Source: JAPOXR01 sp964291445
Lineage (GTDB): Bacteria > Pseudomonadota > Alphaproteobacteria > Rhodobacterales > Rhodobacteraceae
Length of the DNA: 64,000 nucleotides
Direction of reading: 5' to 3'
Assembly (NCBI GenBank): GCA_964291445.2
Contig: OZ219862.1
Location: forward strand, 1,240,001-1,304,000
Shown here: piece by piece, positions 45,312 through 54,685 of the stretch
How positions within the stretch are numbered: the first letter of the stretch is position 1
Layout: the number at the start of each line of letters is the position of its first letter
The notes under the pieces: generated by a model
The model's input: the letters and a program-made list of their open reading frames with translations, nothing else
The model's database searches: none
Told to the model about the DNA's origin: nothing
Position numbers and translations under genes: made by a program

Positions 45312-46526
45312 TCACGTCGTGCGATAGCCGCGGGCGTAGGTTGCCCTGATCTGCTCCCGGGTGGATTGCCGGTCGGTCTCGCCTGGAAACCGGGAGGGAT
45401 GGATGGCGGGAAGGTCATAAGGCGGCTCACCGGTGGTCATCCAGTGGGCAAGGAACTGCCCTGCACCGCCGCCGGTGCCGATGCCGACCGTGAAGCCGCA
45501 TGCCAGCCATGCTCCCTGGGCGCCTGCCGGCCCGAGCAACGGGCATCCGTCGGGGGTGTAGCAGATGGGTCCATTGTTGACCTGCCTGATTCCAGCCCTG
45601 CCAAATGCCGGCATCCGATGGATGACCCTCTCCAGCTCCGGCATCAGCCGCTCGAGATCCGGCGGCAGCAACTCCTCCCCGAAATCCGGCGGGATGCCGC
45701 CGACGCCCCAGAATTCCGGGCTCTGTTCGTAGATCCCGCACAACAACCCGCCGCCCTCCCGACGAATATTGGCCGACGACCAGGGATCGCGGATGACTGG
45801 AAGCTCGCCCGTTTGGCCAGCCATCTCCACTACGTCCCCGGTGATGATCTCGTGGTGCTGGATGGCGTGGAGCGGCAGCTGCAGACCGATGGTGGCGGCA
45901 AGCTCCCTGGTCCAGAAACTGGCGGCAAGGACGATGTGCTCGGCAACGATCTCGCCCTTTGCCGAGGTGATCCTCCAGCCCGCAGGGACCGGCTCCAGCT
46001 TCGTGACCGGATCGCCGGTGCTGATCACGCCTCCCGACAACCGGGCCGCCCTGGCCAGGGCAAGGGTGGTGGCGGCTGAATCGACATGACCGTCGGTCGG
46101 CGTTCGGGCAGCGCCAACCACCCCCTTGGTGTTGATCAGGGGGTGCTCGCATGCCGCCTCGGCGGCCGTGACCACCGAATACGGAATGCCCAACTCCTCG
46201 TAGGCCGGGATCATTGCCTCATAGGCGAATCGCTCGGCCGGGGAGGTCGCCAACCGCAGGCTGCCGGTCTGACAGAACCCCACCGATTGTCCGGTCGTCG
46301 CCTCGGCAGCGAGATAGGTGGCAATCGAATCGACAGCCAGCCGGGTCATGGACGGGTACGGGCCGAAATAGGTTGCGTTTCCGGCCGCATGCCAGGTCGA
46401 ACCTGACGCCAAATTCTGCCGCTCAAGCAGGATCGAGTCGGTCCAGCCCCGCTGCACCAGCCCGTACAGCACCGAGCAGCCGACGATCCCGCCGCCGATT
46501 ACCGCTGCCCTATAGTGCCTGATCAT
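45312..46526 (-). CDS. FAD-dependent oxidoreductase (DAO family; sarcosine/dimethylglycine dehydrogenase-like)
   Basis: This is a 404-residue amine-oxidising flavoprotein. The FAD motif is AAVIGGGIVGCSVLYGL (about 7-23). SGSTWHAAGNATYFGP is the dimethylglycine/sarcosine dehydrogenase-like FAD-attachment region, and GCPLLGPAGAQGAWLACGFT is the C-terminal FAD block. Dimethylglycine dehydrogenases normally carry an extra C-terminal GcvT domain of about 400 residues, absent here; the protein ends at ATYARGYRTT. Either it is a short DAO or it has lost that half. It overlaps mttB by 4 bp. Confidence 0.87.
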   Translation of the reverse strand: MIRHYRAAVIGGGIVGCSVLYGLVQRGWTDSILLERQNLASGSTWHAAGNATYFGPYPSMTRLAVDSIATYLAAEATTGQSVGFCQTGSLRLATSPAERFAYEAMIPAYEELGIPYSVVTAAEAACEHPLINTKGVVGAARTPTDGHVDSAATTLALARAARLSGGVISTGDPVTKLEPVPAGWRITSAKGEIVAEHIVLAASFWTRELAATIGLQLPLHAIQHHEIITGDVVEMAGQTGELPVIRDPWSSANIRREGGGLLCGIYEQSPEFWGVGGIPPDFGEELLPPDLERLMPELERVIHRMPAFGRAGIRQVNNGPICYTPDGCPLLGPAGAQGAWLACGFTVGIGTGGGAGQFLAHWMTTGEPPYDLPAIHPSRFPGETDRQSTREQIRATYARGYRTT

Positions 46527-48085
46527 GGCCGGGGGGTCGTGTTGAGCTGGATCGGGTAGTGGTCCCTGATCATGCGATCGGCCGCCGGATCGATCCTCGA
46601 TTCCCGGTCCTGCCGGAGAATCTCCTCGGCCCTGGTCCTGGCCCGCTCCCAGATATCGGCGCTGCCCGCCGCCTCCCACTCCTCCGGCATGGTGCGGCTG
46701 GCGAGCTCGGGATAGACAAACTCGGTCTCCATCAATTGCAATGTCTGCTGGTCGGCCAGGTAGTGACCCTCGCCGGTGGCCACCCGCTTGATTGCCTCGA
46801 CGGACAGCGACAGATCATCAGCCGAGATACCCCGGACAATGCGGCGGATTGACGACAGCATCTCGTTATCGATGATCATGGCCTCGATGCTGCATCCGAG
46901 CAGGCTGGCCAGCATTCCGGTACTCTCGAAAACAAGTCCGCCGCCCGACAACGCGGCAAGAACCACCGTGAGCGCCTTTTCGTAGCCAGCCTGGTTGTCC
47001 GGAAGGTTGCTGTCGGACATGCCGGCACCCATCCCGCCAGGAATTCCGTAGAATGCCGACATCTGCCCCGAGGCCGCGCCAAGCAGCGCCGCCTCGGCAC
47101 CGCCGCCGGCGAAAGCGCCGTTGCGCAGATCCGCCGAGAATGCCCAGTTGCCCAGAACGACCGGGTGGCCGGGAGCCATCATGTTGATGATGCTCAGCGA
47201 GGCCAGGCTTTCCGCACAGCCCTGCACCAGGGTTCCGGCCAGCGCCGCCGGCGACGTTGCACCGGCCTGCGGGCCAGTTTGCAGGTGCAGCGGCATGCCG
47301 ATATCGACGGCGGCACAGGCAACGTCGAGGCTGTCAGCGGCAAAATTCAGCGGCGAGACGACGGTTGTGGCGTGGGCCGTGCAAAACGGGCGGCGGCGGT
47401 ACGCCCCCTCGCCACCGGCCAGCGCGTCGAGGGCCGGGAGCAGGCGAGGAAGATGATCACCCCCGGCAAAACTCATGCCGACATGCTTGGTGGTGCCGGC
47501 GGCGCAGGCGAACAGTGTATTGGCATCCAGTTCGAACATGCCGGTGATGTCGGTTGCCACCACTGGCCGGGTAAACCACTGGATATTGTCAAGATGCTCG
47601 GCAATCCTGGCCAGGTCATAAAGATCGGCCACCGTGCTGGCCCGATATTTTCGTGTCTCCCGATCCAGCATCATCACCGCAGCACCACCGGTGGCAAAAC
47701 TGACCCGGCCAGGCCCGGTTTCGAAATCATGGTGCCGGTCACGGCCGCATACCGGGAAGGATGTTGCTGCCCGGGAGAGGCAATCCTCGACCAGCGATGG
47801 CGGAAATCGCAGCCTTCCCCCGTCATCGAGCCAGCACCCATGGGCCAGCCCAACCTGCCGGGTCCGGTCGGTCGGGGCCGCCATGCCCACCGTCTCGAGA
47901 ACCTCCAGCGCCGCCCGGTGAACGCCCCTTACCTCGCCGGTGGTGAGCGGCGCATAGGGTGACTTGATACTGGTCGCTCTGGCCATGGACCGTTCTGCCC
48001 GCCGCAACAGCCGCTCGGCCTTGCGGGCGTCCCGCCCTCCGGCACGGCGGCCGGCAGGTCTTTCCTCTGCGCCCGGGCCTGTCAT
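46523..48085 (-). CDS. Trimethylamine methyltransferase (MttB) family protein
   Basis: This is a non-pyrrolysine MttB-family corrinoid methyltransferase homologue of 520 residues with no internal amber codon. Such proteins demethylate quaternary amines (glycine betaine, proline betaine, carnitine). The family framework is visible in APLTTGEVRGVHRAALEVLE, VSFATGGAAVMMLDRETRKYR, and the central GIPGGMGAGMSDSNLPDNQAG. The overlapping FAD oxidoreductase would then handle a secondary or tertiary amine. No corrinoid protein gene is next to it. Its 5' region is partly duplicated at 48676-48806. A link to the B12 riboswitch at the left edge is not implied. Confidence 0.9.
   Translation of the reverse strand: MTGPGAEERPAGRRAGGRDARKAERLLRRAERSMARATSIKSPYAPLTTGEVRGVHRAALEVLETVGMAAPTDRTRQVGLAHGCWLDDGGRLRFPPSLVEDCLSRAATSFPVCGRDRHHDFETGPGRVSFATGGAAVMMLDRETRKYRASTVADLYDLARIAEHLDNIQWFTRPVVATDITGMFELDANTLFACAAGTTKHVGMSFAGGDHLPRLLPALDALAGGEGAYRRRPFCTAHATTVVSPLNFAADSLDVACAAVDIGMPLHLQTGPQAGATSPAALAGTLVQGCAESLASLSIINMMAPGHPVVLGNWAFSADLRNGAFAGGGAEAALLGAASGQMSAFYGIPGGMGAGMSDSNLPDNQAGYEKALTVVLAALSGGGLVFESTGMLASLLGCSIEAMIIDNEMLSSIRRIVRGISADDLSLSVEAIKRVATGEGHYLADQQTLQLMETEFVYPELASRTMPEEWEAAGSADIWERARTRAEEILRQDRESRIDPAADRMIRDHYPIQLNTTPRP
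47881..48012. repeat. Source copy of a 131-bp direct repeat (inside mttB)
   Basis: This segment of the mttB 5' end matches 48676-48806 in the same orientation with about ten mismatches and one 1-bp gap. It covers roughly codons 25-68 of mttB. Confidence 0.85.
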
Positions 48086-48334
48086 GGAGGTCTCTTATCG
48101 CAAAACTCCGGCTTCACGAAATCGCAACTCGCTGTGTCGGCATGGAGCGGGGTCGCCACCTGGACTTCCGGCCTCGAATGCCGGCGACGGCGATGGTTTG
48201 TGCGATACGGGCATGGGGCTCCCACCGGAATGTTGCCGGGCGGTCGTTGCCTGGGCTCGCTCCCATGGCCGCGGACTGGACAAACTTCGCCGTCTCCCCT
48301 CTGGCAATCCGGGTCGTGACCCGGAAGGCACGGG

Positions 48335-48670
48335 ATGGGAAGGCTTGGCCTGGTTGCCAAGGCCCGACAACCCGTTCGCGAGGATTTGCTGGAGGCGCTG
48401 GGAATGGCTGACCATCCGGTCAGCGTTGCCGCAATCTGCGTCTACCATGCGTTCATCTCCCGCTGCGCCGCTGCGCTGACCGGTTCCGGCATCAGGGTGG
48501 CAGCGGTGTCGACCGGGTTCCCGGCCGGGCAATCGCCCTACGGGCTCAGGCTGGCGGAAATCGGCGAATCGATCCGTGCCGGCGCCGAAGAGATCGACAT
48601 CGTCATCTCGCGGCGCCATGTGCTGGCGGGTGACTGGGAGGCGCTGTACGACGAGGTTCGGGAGGTTGGG
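48335..48670 (+). pseudogene. deoC (deoxyribose-phosphate aldolase) internal fragment
   Basis: The frame encodes KARQPVREDLLEALG, SVAAICVYHAFISRCAAALT, then VAAVSTGFPAGQSPYGLRLA and AGAEEIDIVISRRHVLAGDW. These are consecutive blocks of alphaproteobacterial DeoC. The first about 60-100 residues are absent or eroded. The 3' half stops abruptly after EALYDEVREVG at about 48670, where a copied piece of mttB begins. The Schiff-base Lys region is missing, so it is non-functional. Confidence 0.78.
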
Positions 48671-48675
48671 CCGGC

Positions 48676-48806
48676 CCATGCCCACCGTCTTGAGAACCTC
48701 CAGCGCCGCCCGGTGAACTCCCCTGACCTCGCCGGTGGTGAGCGGCGCATGGGTGACTTGATCCGGGTCGCTCCGGCCATGGACCGTTCTGCCCGCCGCA
48801 ACAGCC
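48676..48806. repeat. Second copy of the mttB 5' segment, fused to deoC
   Basis: It matches 47881-48012, from CCATGCCCACCGTC to GCCGCAACAGCC. It marks a segmental duplication or recombination junction that truncated deoC. Confidence 0.85.
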
Positions 48807-48853
48807 ACTCCATTCCCTCCGGCGTGCGCTGACAATGGGTCTGTCTTGGCACG

Positions 48854-50518
48854 TTACTTGCCTTGTTTTTCAGGACCCGGCTTTTTTCCGTAGAAGGGGC
48901 GCATGGCCTCCGGGACATCATCTTCATCCCAGGCACCCAACAGGATGCCGCGTCTCGGCGATCGCTGTTGTTCGGCCTTGACATCGGCGGCGCTCATGGT
49001 CGTGCGCTGCGACAGCCGGCGCGCCCAATCGAACAGATGTGCTGCCATTTCGGTTCGGGCGTCTTCAAACGCGGGATCCGCACCGAGATCGTCAAGCTCG
49101 TCCGGGTCGTTTTCGAGGTCGAACAACATGGGTCTGAAACCCTGCGCGTGCACGTATTTCCAGCGATCCGTGACGACCATGAACTGGCGCGGATCGTCGA
49201 CAGAACTCGAAAACCCGGCCATGCCGGGAGTGATGCCATATTCGTTTTCGGAAATCGCATAGGCACGCCAGTCGCCTGTTGCTTCACCTCTCACCTGCGG
49301 CAGCAATGACCGGCCCTCAAGGATGTGCGGTCGTGGATCGCCTCCGGAAGCTTCCAGAAATGTCGGCGCCAGATCGATCGCCTCAACCAGCAGATCGCAT
49401 GTCGATCCGCGCGTTTTGTCGGCGGCGGCGGAGGGGTCCCGGATAATCAGGGGAATCTTGGCCGAGCAGTCGTGAAACAAATCCTTTTCGCCCATCCAAT
49501 GGTCGCCCAAATAGTCGCCGTGATCCGAGGTGAGAACGATCATGGTGTTGTCCCAAAGACCGGCGTCCTTGAGGTAGCCAAACAATCTGCCCATCTGATC
49601 GTCACATTGCTTGATCAGTCCCATATAGGACGGGATGACTTCCCGCCGCACGTCTTCGCGGGCGAAGGACCGGCTGACCTTGCCGTTTGCGTAGGCGGCA
49701 AACACCGGGTGCATATCCTCTTTTTCGCCCTCGCTGCGGTTCACGGGGATTACATGCTCTGGCCCGTACATGTCGTTGTAGGGTGGCGGCGCGATATAGG
49801 GCCAATGAGGCTTGATGTAGCTGAGGTGCAGACACCATGGGGTCTCACCGGCCTGATCCATGAATTCGATGGCGCGGGTTGTCATGTATGGTGTTTCGGA
49901 TTCGTCGTCCGAGATCGCTGCAGGCTTGCGCGCGTTCTCCATCAACCAACCAGAGCGAATATTGCCCTCTTCGTCGCGCGCCGAGTTCGCAAAATCATGC
50001 CAGGGATTATCGCCGGGATACCCCCGGGCGCGCAGCCATTGGTTGTATCGCACAGCACCCCCTTCGTCATACAGGCCGTCCGGGCCTTCGGGGCGCATGC
50101 CATCATCCCTTTCCCAGACGTCGAACCCGCATTGCTCGGTTCGAACACCTATGATGCTGCCTGGTGGAATGCCCAAACGCTCCATACCCTCGGTGTCGGC
50201 TTTCATATGTGTCTTGCCAACAAGCCAGCAATCCATCCCGTGATCGCGCAAATGATCGCCCATGGTGCGCTCACCAACACGCAAGGGGACGCGATTCCAC
50301 GTCGCACCATGCGAATGACAATAGCGCCCGGTATAGAAACTCATCCGCGATGATCCGCACACGGGCGACTGGCAATAGGCACGTGTAAAACGTACCCCTT
50401 CCCTGGCCAAGGCATCGATATGCGGAGTTTCAAGATGGGGATGGCCAGCGCAACCCAGGTAGTCCCACCGAAGTTGGTCGAACATTATGAATAGAATGTT
50501 CTTGGCTGTTCTTGGCAT
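48854..50518 (-). CDS. Type I sulfatase, CGSSR active-site variant
   Basis: This is an alkaline-phosphatase-superfamily sulfatase of 554 residues that hydrolyses a sulfate (or phosphonate) monoester. Metal ligands lie in LFIMFDQLRWDYLGC and SDHGDYLGDHWMGEKDLFHD, with Lys/His in VGKTHM. The formylglycine position is Cys54 in SPVCGSSRMSFYTGR; the usual CxPSR proline is Ser56. There is no signal peptide, so it is probably cytoplasmic. It is a paralogue of the sulfatase at 56570. It follows the alkylsulfatase-like gene by 323 bp on the same strand. Confidence 0.92.
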   Translation of the reverse strand: MPRTAKNILFIMFDQLRWDYLGCAGHPHLETPHIDALAREGVRFTRAYCQSPVCGSSRMSFYTGRYCHSHGATWNRVPLRVGERTMGDHLRDHGMDCWLVGKTHMKADTEGMERLGIPPGSIIGVRTEQCGFDVWERDDGMRPEGPDGLYDEGGAVRYNQWLRARGYPGDNPWHDFANSARDEEGNIRSGWLMENARKPAAISDDESETPYMTTRAIEFMDQAGETPWCLHLSYIKPHWPYIAPPPYNDMYGPEHVIPVNRSEGEKEDMHPVFAAYANGKVSRSFAREDVRREVIPSYMGLIKQCDDQMGRLFGYLKDAGLWDNTMIVLTSDHGDYLGDHWMGEKDLFHDCSAKIPLIIRDPSAAADKTRGSTCDLLVEAIDLAPTFLEASGGDPRPHILEGRSLLPQVRGEATGDWRAYAISENEYGITPGMAGFSSSVDDPRQFMVVTDRWKYVHAQGFRPMLFDLENDPDELDDLGADPAFEDARTEMAAHLFDWARRLSQRTTMSAADVKAEQQRSPRRGILLGAWDEDDVPEAMRPFYGKKPGPEKQGK

Positions 50519-50841
50519 GATCTGACTTCAGTAGGTTATTGAGTGGATGTTTAGTGTTCGTCCCACCCGCTGGATATCGGGCCTCGATCAACTGAGATCT
50601 TTCTCGAATTGCCAGCACCGAAGAATGGGTGGACACACGGTAAGGCACGCAAAACGTCACCATGATTTTCGAAGACCATTCGCGGACAGTTTTCCTGAGA
50701 TGATCGCGTCACCATGATTTATGCAGGCAAGGACGATGCCGACAACAAGCGCGACTTTGGCCGCCCTTCGAACGACCGAGGGTTGCTGTGCAAGCCAAAA
50801 GACGGGTTCATTGTGCGCTGGCATTCTGTTTCGCCCGGCAG
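50519..50841. other. Intergenic region between sulfatase and MBL genes
   Basis: No gene is visible. It probably contains a separate minus-strand promoter for the sulfatase; no GGGATCCC operator was found here. Confidence 0.35.
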
Positions 50842-52119
50842 TTACGCCAAGGATTCCTCCAACTCCCGTGCTGCAAGCAGATAGTAATTGCGTGTCGGCG
50901 CATTGACTGTGACATCTGCCGCGTTCCGCAAGGCCTGGATCTTGACCCTGCTTGCGGCTGCCTTGTGCTGGTCAGCGAATATCAAACGATCCGCCAATTC
51001 CATCGCCCATTGTGCCTCACCATCTGACAACGCCGTTTCGGCTGCCGACAGAACTGCATCGGCGCCGCCCGCGAGCGCAATGATCTTGTCGGCTTCGATC
51101 ACGGGGGGCAGTTCACCCAGGCTGGATGGGTTGCCGTCAAACCAGCCCAACGTCCCCGCGAAATAGGCCCGCGAGGCATACCCGACGTCGCCATAGAACT
51201 CTTGCAGGTAAGGCTTGGACGCCAAGTGATCAGGCAGTTTGAGACCGGCGGCAATCGTGACAGGGTCCAGCCCGGCATTCATGCCCTCCACGGTTCCTGA
51301 CACGACATGGCGGATCGCATCGCGGTAATCGGTGAGTGCCGTGCGGACCGCATCGGCACCGATCACCGGCTGCGTGTGTCCGGGGGCCAGGATTTCTGCT
51401 TCAAACGCCATCAGCTGATCCATGGTGTCGGCCCAGGCATCAAAGTCGCGATAGGGGGTGCCGCGGATGGCATAGAGGTTCGGGAAAGCGTGGTAAAAGT
51501 TATCGCCGCTGAACAGGATCTTTTGCGCCGCAAGCCAGACCACAATGTGGTCGGGTGTCTCGCCGGGGGCCTTCACCAATTCCAGATCGAACCCTTCGCG
51601 GCTCATATGCGTCTTCCCCGAGATGCGCCGCGTGGGCTCAATATACCCGGCGCCCATCCCTTTCATGGGCCGGTCGCCAGGGCCAACACCGACGCTTATG
51701 CGTTCGTCGGGTCGCAGGCTGATCCCGAAATGACGCTTTGTACGTGCCATCAGGGCCTTGTTGGGGGCAGGGCGGGACTCATCAATGTCGACAAGATCAG
51801 AGGTGAAGTCATCAGATGCAATCACTTCGACGTCGTGGCCTTCGGCAAAGACCGTTGCTCCCGAAATATGGTCGCGGTGCGAGTGGGTGTAGATGATCGT
51901 GGTGATTGAGAGGTCCGAGAACGCGCGAAAGTCAGCAAGGATGTTCTCGGCGGCCTGTGTGGTCTCAGTTGTGTCAATCAGGACAATACCCGCGTCACCC
52001 ACCAGGAAATGCACGTTGGATGCAGCATAGCCCACGGCCGTATAGACGTTATCCGACAGCTTATGGATTTTCTTGGTGAACTGAGCGTTCTGGGCGACGA
52101 GGTCCGGGTGTGCTGGCAT
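50842..52119 (-). CDS. Alkylsulfatase-like metallo-beta-lactamase protein (type III sulfatase)
   Basis: This is a 425-residue protein with an N-terminal metallo-beta-lactamase fold. THSHRDH (His79, His81, Asp83, His84) supplies the binuclear zinc site, with later His ligands in SGDNFYHAFPNLYAIRG and APGHTQPV. Residues about 270-425 resemble the alkylsulfatase dimerisation domain (FYGDVGYASRAYFAGTLGWF). The SCP2-like third domain of SdsA1 is absent. There is no signal peptide, so it is likely cytoplasmic. It lies 38 bp after the GntR gene and before a type I sulfatase, which supports organosulfate hydrolysis. Confidence 0.88.
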   Translation of the reverse strand: MPAHPDLVAQNAQFTKKIHKLSDNVYTAVGYAASNVHFLVGDAGIVLIDTTETTQAAENILADFRAFSDLSITTIIYTHSHRDHISGATVFAEGHDVEVIASDDFTSDLVDIDESRPAPNKALMARTKRHFGISLRPDERISVGVGPGDRPMKGMGAGYIEPTRRISGKTHMSREGFDLELVKAPGETPDHIVVWLAAQKILFSGDNFYHAFPNLYAIRGTPYRDFDAWADTMDQLMAFEAEILAPGHTQPVIGADAVRTALTDYRDAIRHVVSGTVEGMNAGLDPVTIAAGLKLPDHLASKPYLQEFYGDVGYASRAYFAGTLGWFDGNPSSLGELPPVIEADKIIALAGGADAVLSAAETALSDGEAQWAMELADRLIFADQHKAAASRVKIQALRNAADVTVNAPTRNYYLLAARELEESLA

Positions 52120-52157
52120 ATCGTTTCTTGGTCTGCTTCAAAGGCGCGGATCTTGCA

Positions 52158-52991
52158 TCAGGTTCCTCCTGGCTGTTGGACCTCGTCGAGCGACCAGGTC
52201 ACCTCATCGGGTGAAGGCGTGTTGCTCTTTGCACGGGTGACGCTGATGCCCGAATAGCCAATCAGATCCTTGATCGTCAGTTCTTCGTTCCGCTTCTCGA
52301 AAACCTTGATGTACTCCACCATGGTATTTGAATGCTCACGCATCACACCTTCGGCGCGAACGGCATCGCCACTTTGGATTGCCTCGAAGATGACCTTGTG
52401 TTGTGAGTTTCCAAGCTTCAGGCGGAAAAGGCTGCGCTCCACACCTTCCCTGGTGGACAGGACTTCACGGTCAAAGACCATTGACCCGACTTCGAGCATC
52501 GGCAAATGGCTGATTCGGCTGCAGGTAAATTCAACGAAATCGTTGCCACAACTGACCAGGATCGTCTTGTGAAAGATGGCATTCTGTCTTTGCATGGCGC
52601 GCAGGGATGCATCATCCATCTTTCCCACCGAGACGAAGCCGTCGATTTCTTCAATTGCGGCCTCAAGGGCAGGCAACACGTTGTGGCGCCCAGGCGATTG
52701 CGCCATGAGGCGTGCCGCGAGGCTTTCCAGGTGGCCGCGCACCTGCACCGCCTGAAGGATGTCGCTGACCTTGGGCGCATTCACGAAATATCCGCGCCCC
52801 TCGCTCCGCCGGATGAGGCCTTCTTGCTCCAACATGCGCAGAGCAAGGCGGACTGGCGTTCGAGAGACTTTGTGGGCATCACAAAGCCGTGCTTCGGACA
52901 GGTGCTCCTCTTCCCCATAATTGCCAAGCACGATGTCGTGCCTGATTTTCGCGGCAAGCTCTTTATCGATAGATTCCATGCGGATATTCAT
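52158..52991 (-). CDS. GntR-family regulator (FCD type) of the organosulfate island
   Basis: This is a 277-residue regulator with an N-terminal winged helix (IDKELAAKIRHDIVLGNYGE, SEARLCDAHKVSRTPVRLAL) and a C-terminal helical FCD-like effector domain. The open frame runs 59 codons further upstream through non-protein-like sequence that contains the operators, so ATG 52991 is chosen, with 52979 as an alternative. GGGATCCC lies 8 bp upstream of the ATG, so the protein can block its own translation start region and promoter. It is divergent from the ALDH operon at 53246. Confidence 0.9.
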   Translation of the reverse strand: MNIRMESIDKELAAKIRHDIVLGNYGEEEHLSEARLCDAHKVSRTPVRLALRMLEQEGLIRRSEGRGYFVNAPKVSDILQAVQVRGHLESLAARLMAQSPGRHNVLPALEAAIEEIDGFVSVGKMDDASLRAMQRQNAIFHKTILVSCGNDFVEFTCSRISHLPMLEVGSMVFDREVLSTREGVERSLFRLKLGNSQHKVIFEAIQSGDAVRAEGVMREHSNTMVEYIKVFEKRNEELTIKDLIGYSGISVTRAKSNTPSPDEVTWSLDEVQQPGGT

Positions 52992-52998
52992 GTCTGTC

Positions 52999-53006
52999 GG
53001 GATCCC
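52999..53006. promoter_or_regulatory. GGGATCCC operator 1
   Basis: A perfect palindrome inside CTTTGGGATCCCGAC (minus strand), directly before the GntR start. It shares the 11-bp core TTTGGGATCCC with sites 2 and 3. Confidence 0.7.
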
Positions 53007-53057
53007 AAAGTCAAGGCAATTAGCTTGTTTTGAGCGAGCAACGCCAATTTTCACTTG

Positions 53058-53074
53058 ATTTGGGATCCCTAAAT
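53058..53074. promoter_or_regulatory. GGGATCCC operator 2
   Basis: ATTTGGGATCCCTAAAT is a near-perfect 17-bp inverted repeat, centred 63 bp (six helical turns) from operator 1. Confidence 0.75.
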
Positions 53075-53130
53075 GCCAATAGATGACCTTAACCAGGCGG
53101 GAATCGGCATTTCGCCGAATCCTCGACTGA

Positions 53131-53147
53131 ATTTGGGATCCCAAGGG
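53131..53147. promoter_or_regulatory. GGGATCCC operator 3
   Basis: ATTTGGGATCCCAAGGG is centred 73 bp (about seven helical turns) from operator 2 and about 108 bp upstream of the ALDH start. Confidence 0.75.
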
Positions 53148-53245
53148 TGAGATTCGACTGTCGGGCACACCTTGTCGGGAGCTGATAGCGATACGGTCCG
53201 CCGGATGTGGGGATGTCCCCGCGACAAGATGACAGGGGCTTATTC

Positions 53246-54685
53246 ATGGATGGTAGAACGGACATTCAATCCTTGCGGCACTTCATCGGCGGGCGATGGG
53301 TTGATGCGGCTGGCGGCGCGACATTTGAAGTGCTCAATCCGCTGGATGACAGCCACTATGCGCACGCGGCCAAGGGCACGACGGAAGATGTCAGGAAAGC
53401 GGTTGCAGCGGCAAGGGCTGCGTTCAGCACCTACAGGGACACAACGCCGACTGAGCGCGAGCGCTGGTTGCTACGCGTGGCAGAGATCATGGAGGCCCGG
53501 CAGAAAGATCTGATGGATTGCCTGATCGATGAAATCGGCTCGCCCGTCCAGAAGGCGATGTTCGAGTTCACGAAGGGCTTGACGATGGTGCGCGCTGCGG
53601 CCGGATTGTGCCGGAACGTGCGGGGCGAAACGATCCCGTCTGACCGTCCGGGCACGTTTTCAATGTCGATCCGCGAACCCCTGGGGGTCGTCGCGGTCAT
53701 CACGCCGTTCAATGTGCCGCTGATCAAGACTACCCGACTAGTGGCGAACGCCTTGGCCGTTGGAAACACGGTTGTGCATCTGCCATCGGAAATGGCCCCG
53801 CATCTGACCGTTCTGTTCGCCGAGATCGTTGCCGAAGCCGGGGTGCCGGACGGCGCATACAATGTCGTGACCGGCCCGGGCGCGGAAATTGGCGATGACC
53901 TGACCGGCCACAAGGATGTGAACTTCGTCACCTTCACCGGTTCGACCGTTGTTGGCCAGCATATCAACGAGATTTGCGCGAAGAACAAGACGCCCAACAC
54001 CCTGGAATTGGGTGGCAAAAGCCCGACGATTATCCTTGCCGATGCCGATCTGGACAAGGTGATGCCGCTGGCGGCCCGATCAATGTTCATGTTTTCGGGT
54101 CAGGCCTGCATTGCCTCAAGCCGCTTTTATGTTGAACGCCCGCTTTACGATGAATTCGTGAAACGGTTCGCGATGATCGTCGGAAAGTTGGGCATGGGAG
54201 ACTTGCGTGACCCGAATACCGTGATTGCGCCAGCGATATCACCGCGCCAGCGAGATCGTATCAAGCGCCACATCGACGACGCGAAAGCAAAAGGTGCCAC
54301 GGTGGTTGCAGGTGGTGAGTGGGTCGGCAATCGCTGCCAGCCCACGCTTCTGACGGATGTGACCGAAGAGATGACCGTCTGCCGGACAGAGACCTTTGGG
54401 CCGGTCACGTCAATCTATCCTATCGACAGCTATGAAGAGGGCCTGGAAAAAGCCAACGACACCGAATACGGGCTATCGTCTGCGATCTTTACCAAAGACA
54501 TCGACAAAGCGTTCCATTTCGCCCGGAATTCGAACGCGGGCATGTGCCATATCAACGGCCCGACGATCCACGATGAAGCCCACATTCCTTTTGGCGGCAA
54601 TGGCGAAAGCGGGGTCGGGCGTGAAGGCACGGATGCCGACATGGAAGCAATGACAGAACTCAAATGGGTCACGGTGCAGCTATGA
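53246..54685 (+). CDS. Aldehyde dehydrogenase of the organosulfate island
   Basis: This is a 479-residue NAD(P)-dependent ALDH. Motifs: ITPFNVPLIKTTRLVANALAV, FTGSTVVGQHI, LELGGKSP (general-base Glu) and FSGQACIASSR (catalytic Cys, about 290). ATG 53246 has AGGGG upstream. It is the first gene of the plus-strand operon and overlaps the GST gene by 4 bp. It probably oxidises an aldehyde released from the desulfated substrate; the exact substrate is unknown. Confidence 0.93.
   Translation: MDGRTDIQSLRHFIGGRWVDAAGGATFEVLNPLDDSHYAHAAKGTTEDVRKAVAAARAAFSTYRDTTPTERERWLLRVAEIMEARQKDLMDCLIDEIGSPVQKAMFEFTKGLTMVRAAAGLCRNVRGETIPSDRPGTFSMSIREPLGVVAVITPFNVPLIKTTRLVANALAVGNTVVHLPSEMAPHLTVLFAEIVAEAGVPDGAYNVVTGPGAEIGDDLTGHKDVNFVTFTGSTVVGQHINEICAKNKTPNTLELGGKSPTIILADADLDKVMPLAARSMFMFSGQACIASSRFYVERPLYDEFVKRFAMIVGKLGMGDLRDPNTVIAPAISPRQRDRIKRHIDDAKAKGATVVAGGEWVGNRCQPTLLTDVTEEMTVCRTETFGPVTSIYPIDSYEEGLEKANDTEYGLSSAIFTKDIDKAFHFARNSNAGMCHINGPTIHDEAHIPFGGNGESGVGREGTDADMEAMTELKWVTVQL

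Noticed and set aside
46523..48085. Pyrrolysine-containing MttB
   Set aside because: The frame is open throughout with no internal TAG codon, so it is a non-pyrrolysine MttB homologue.
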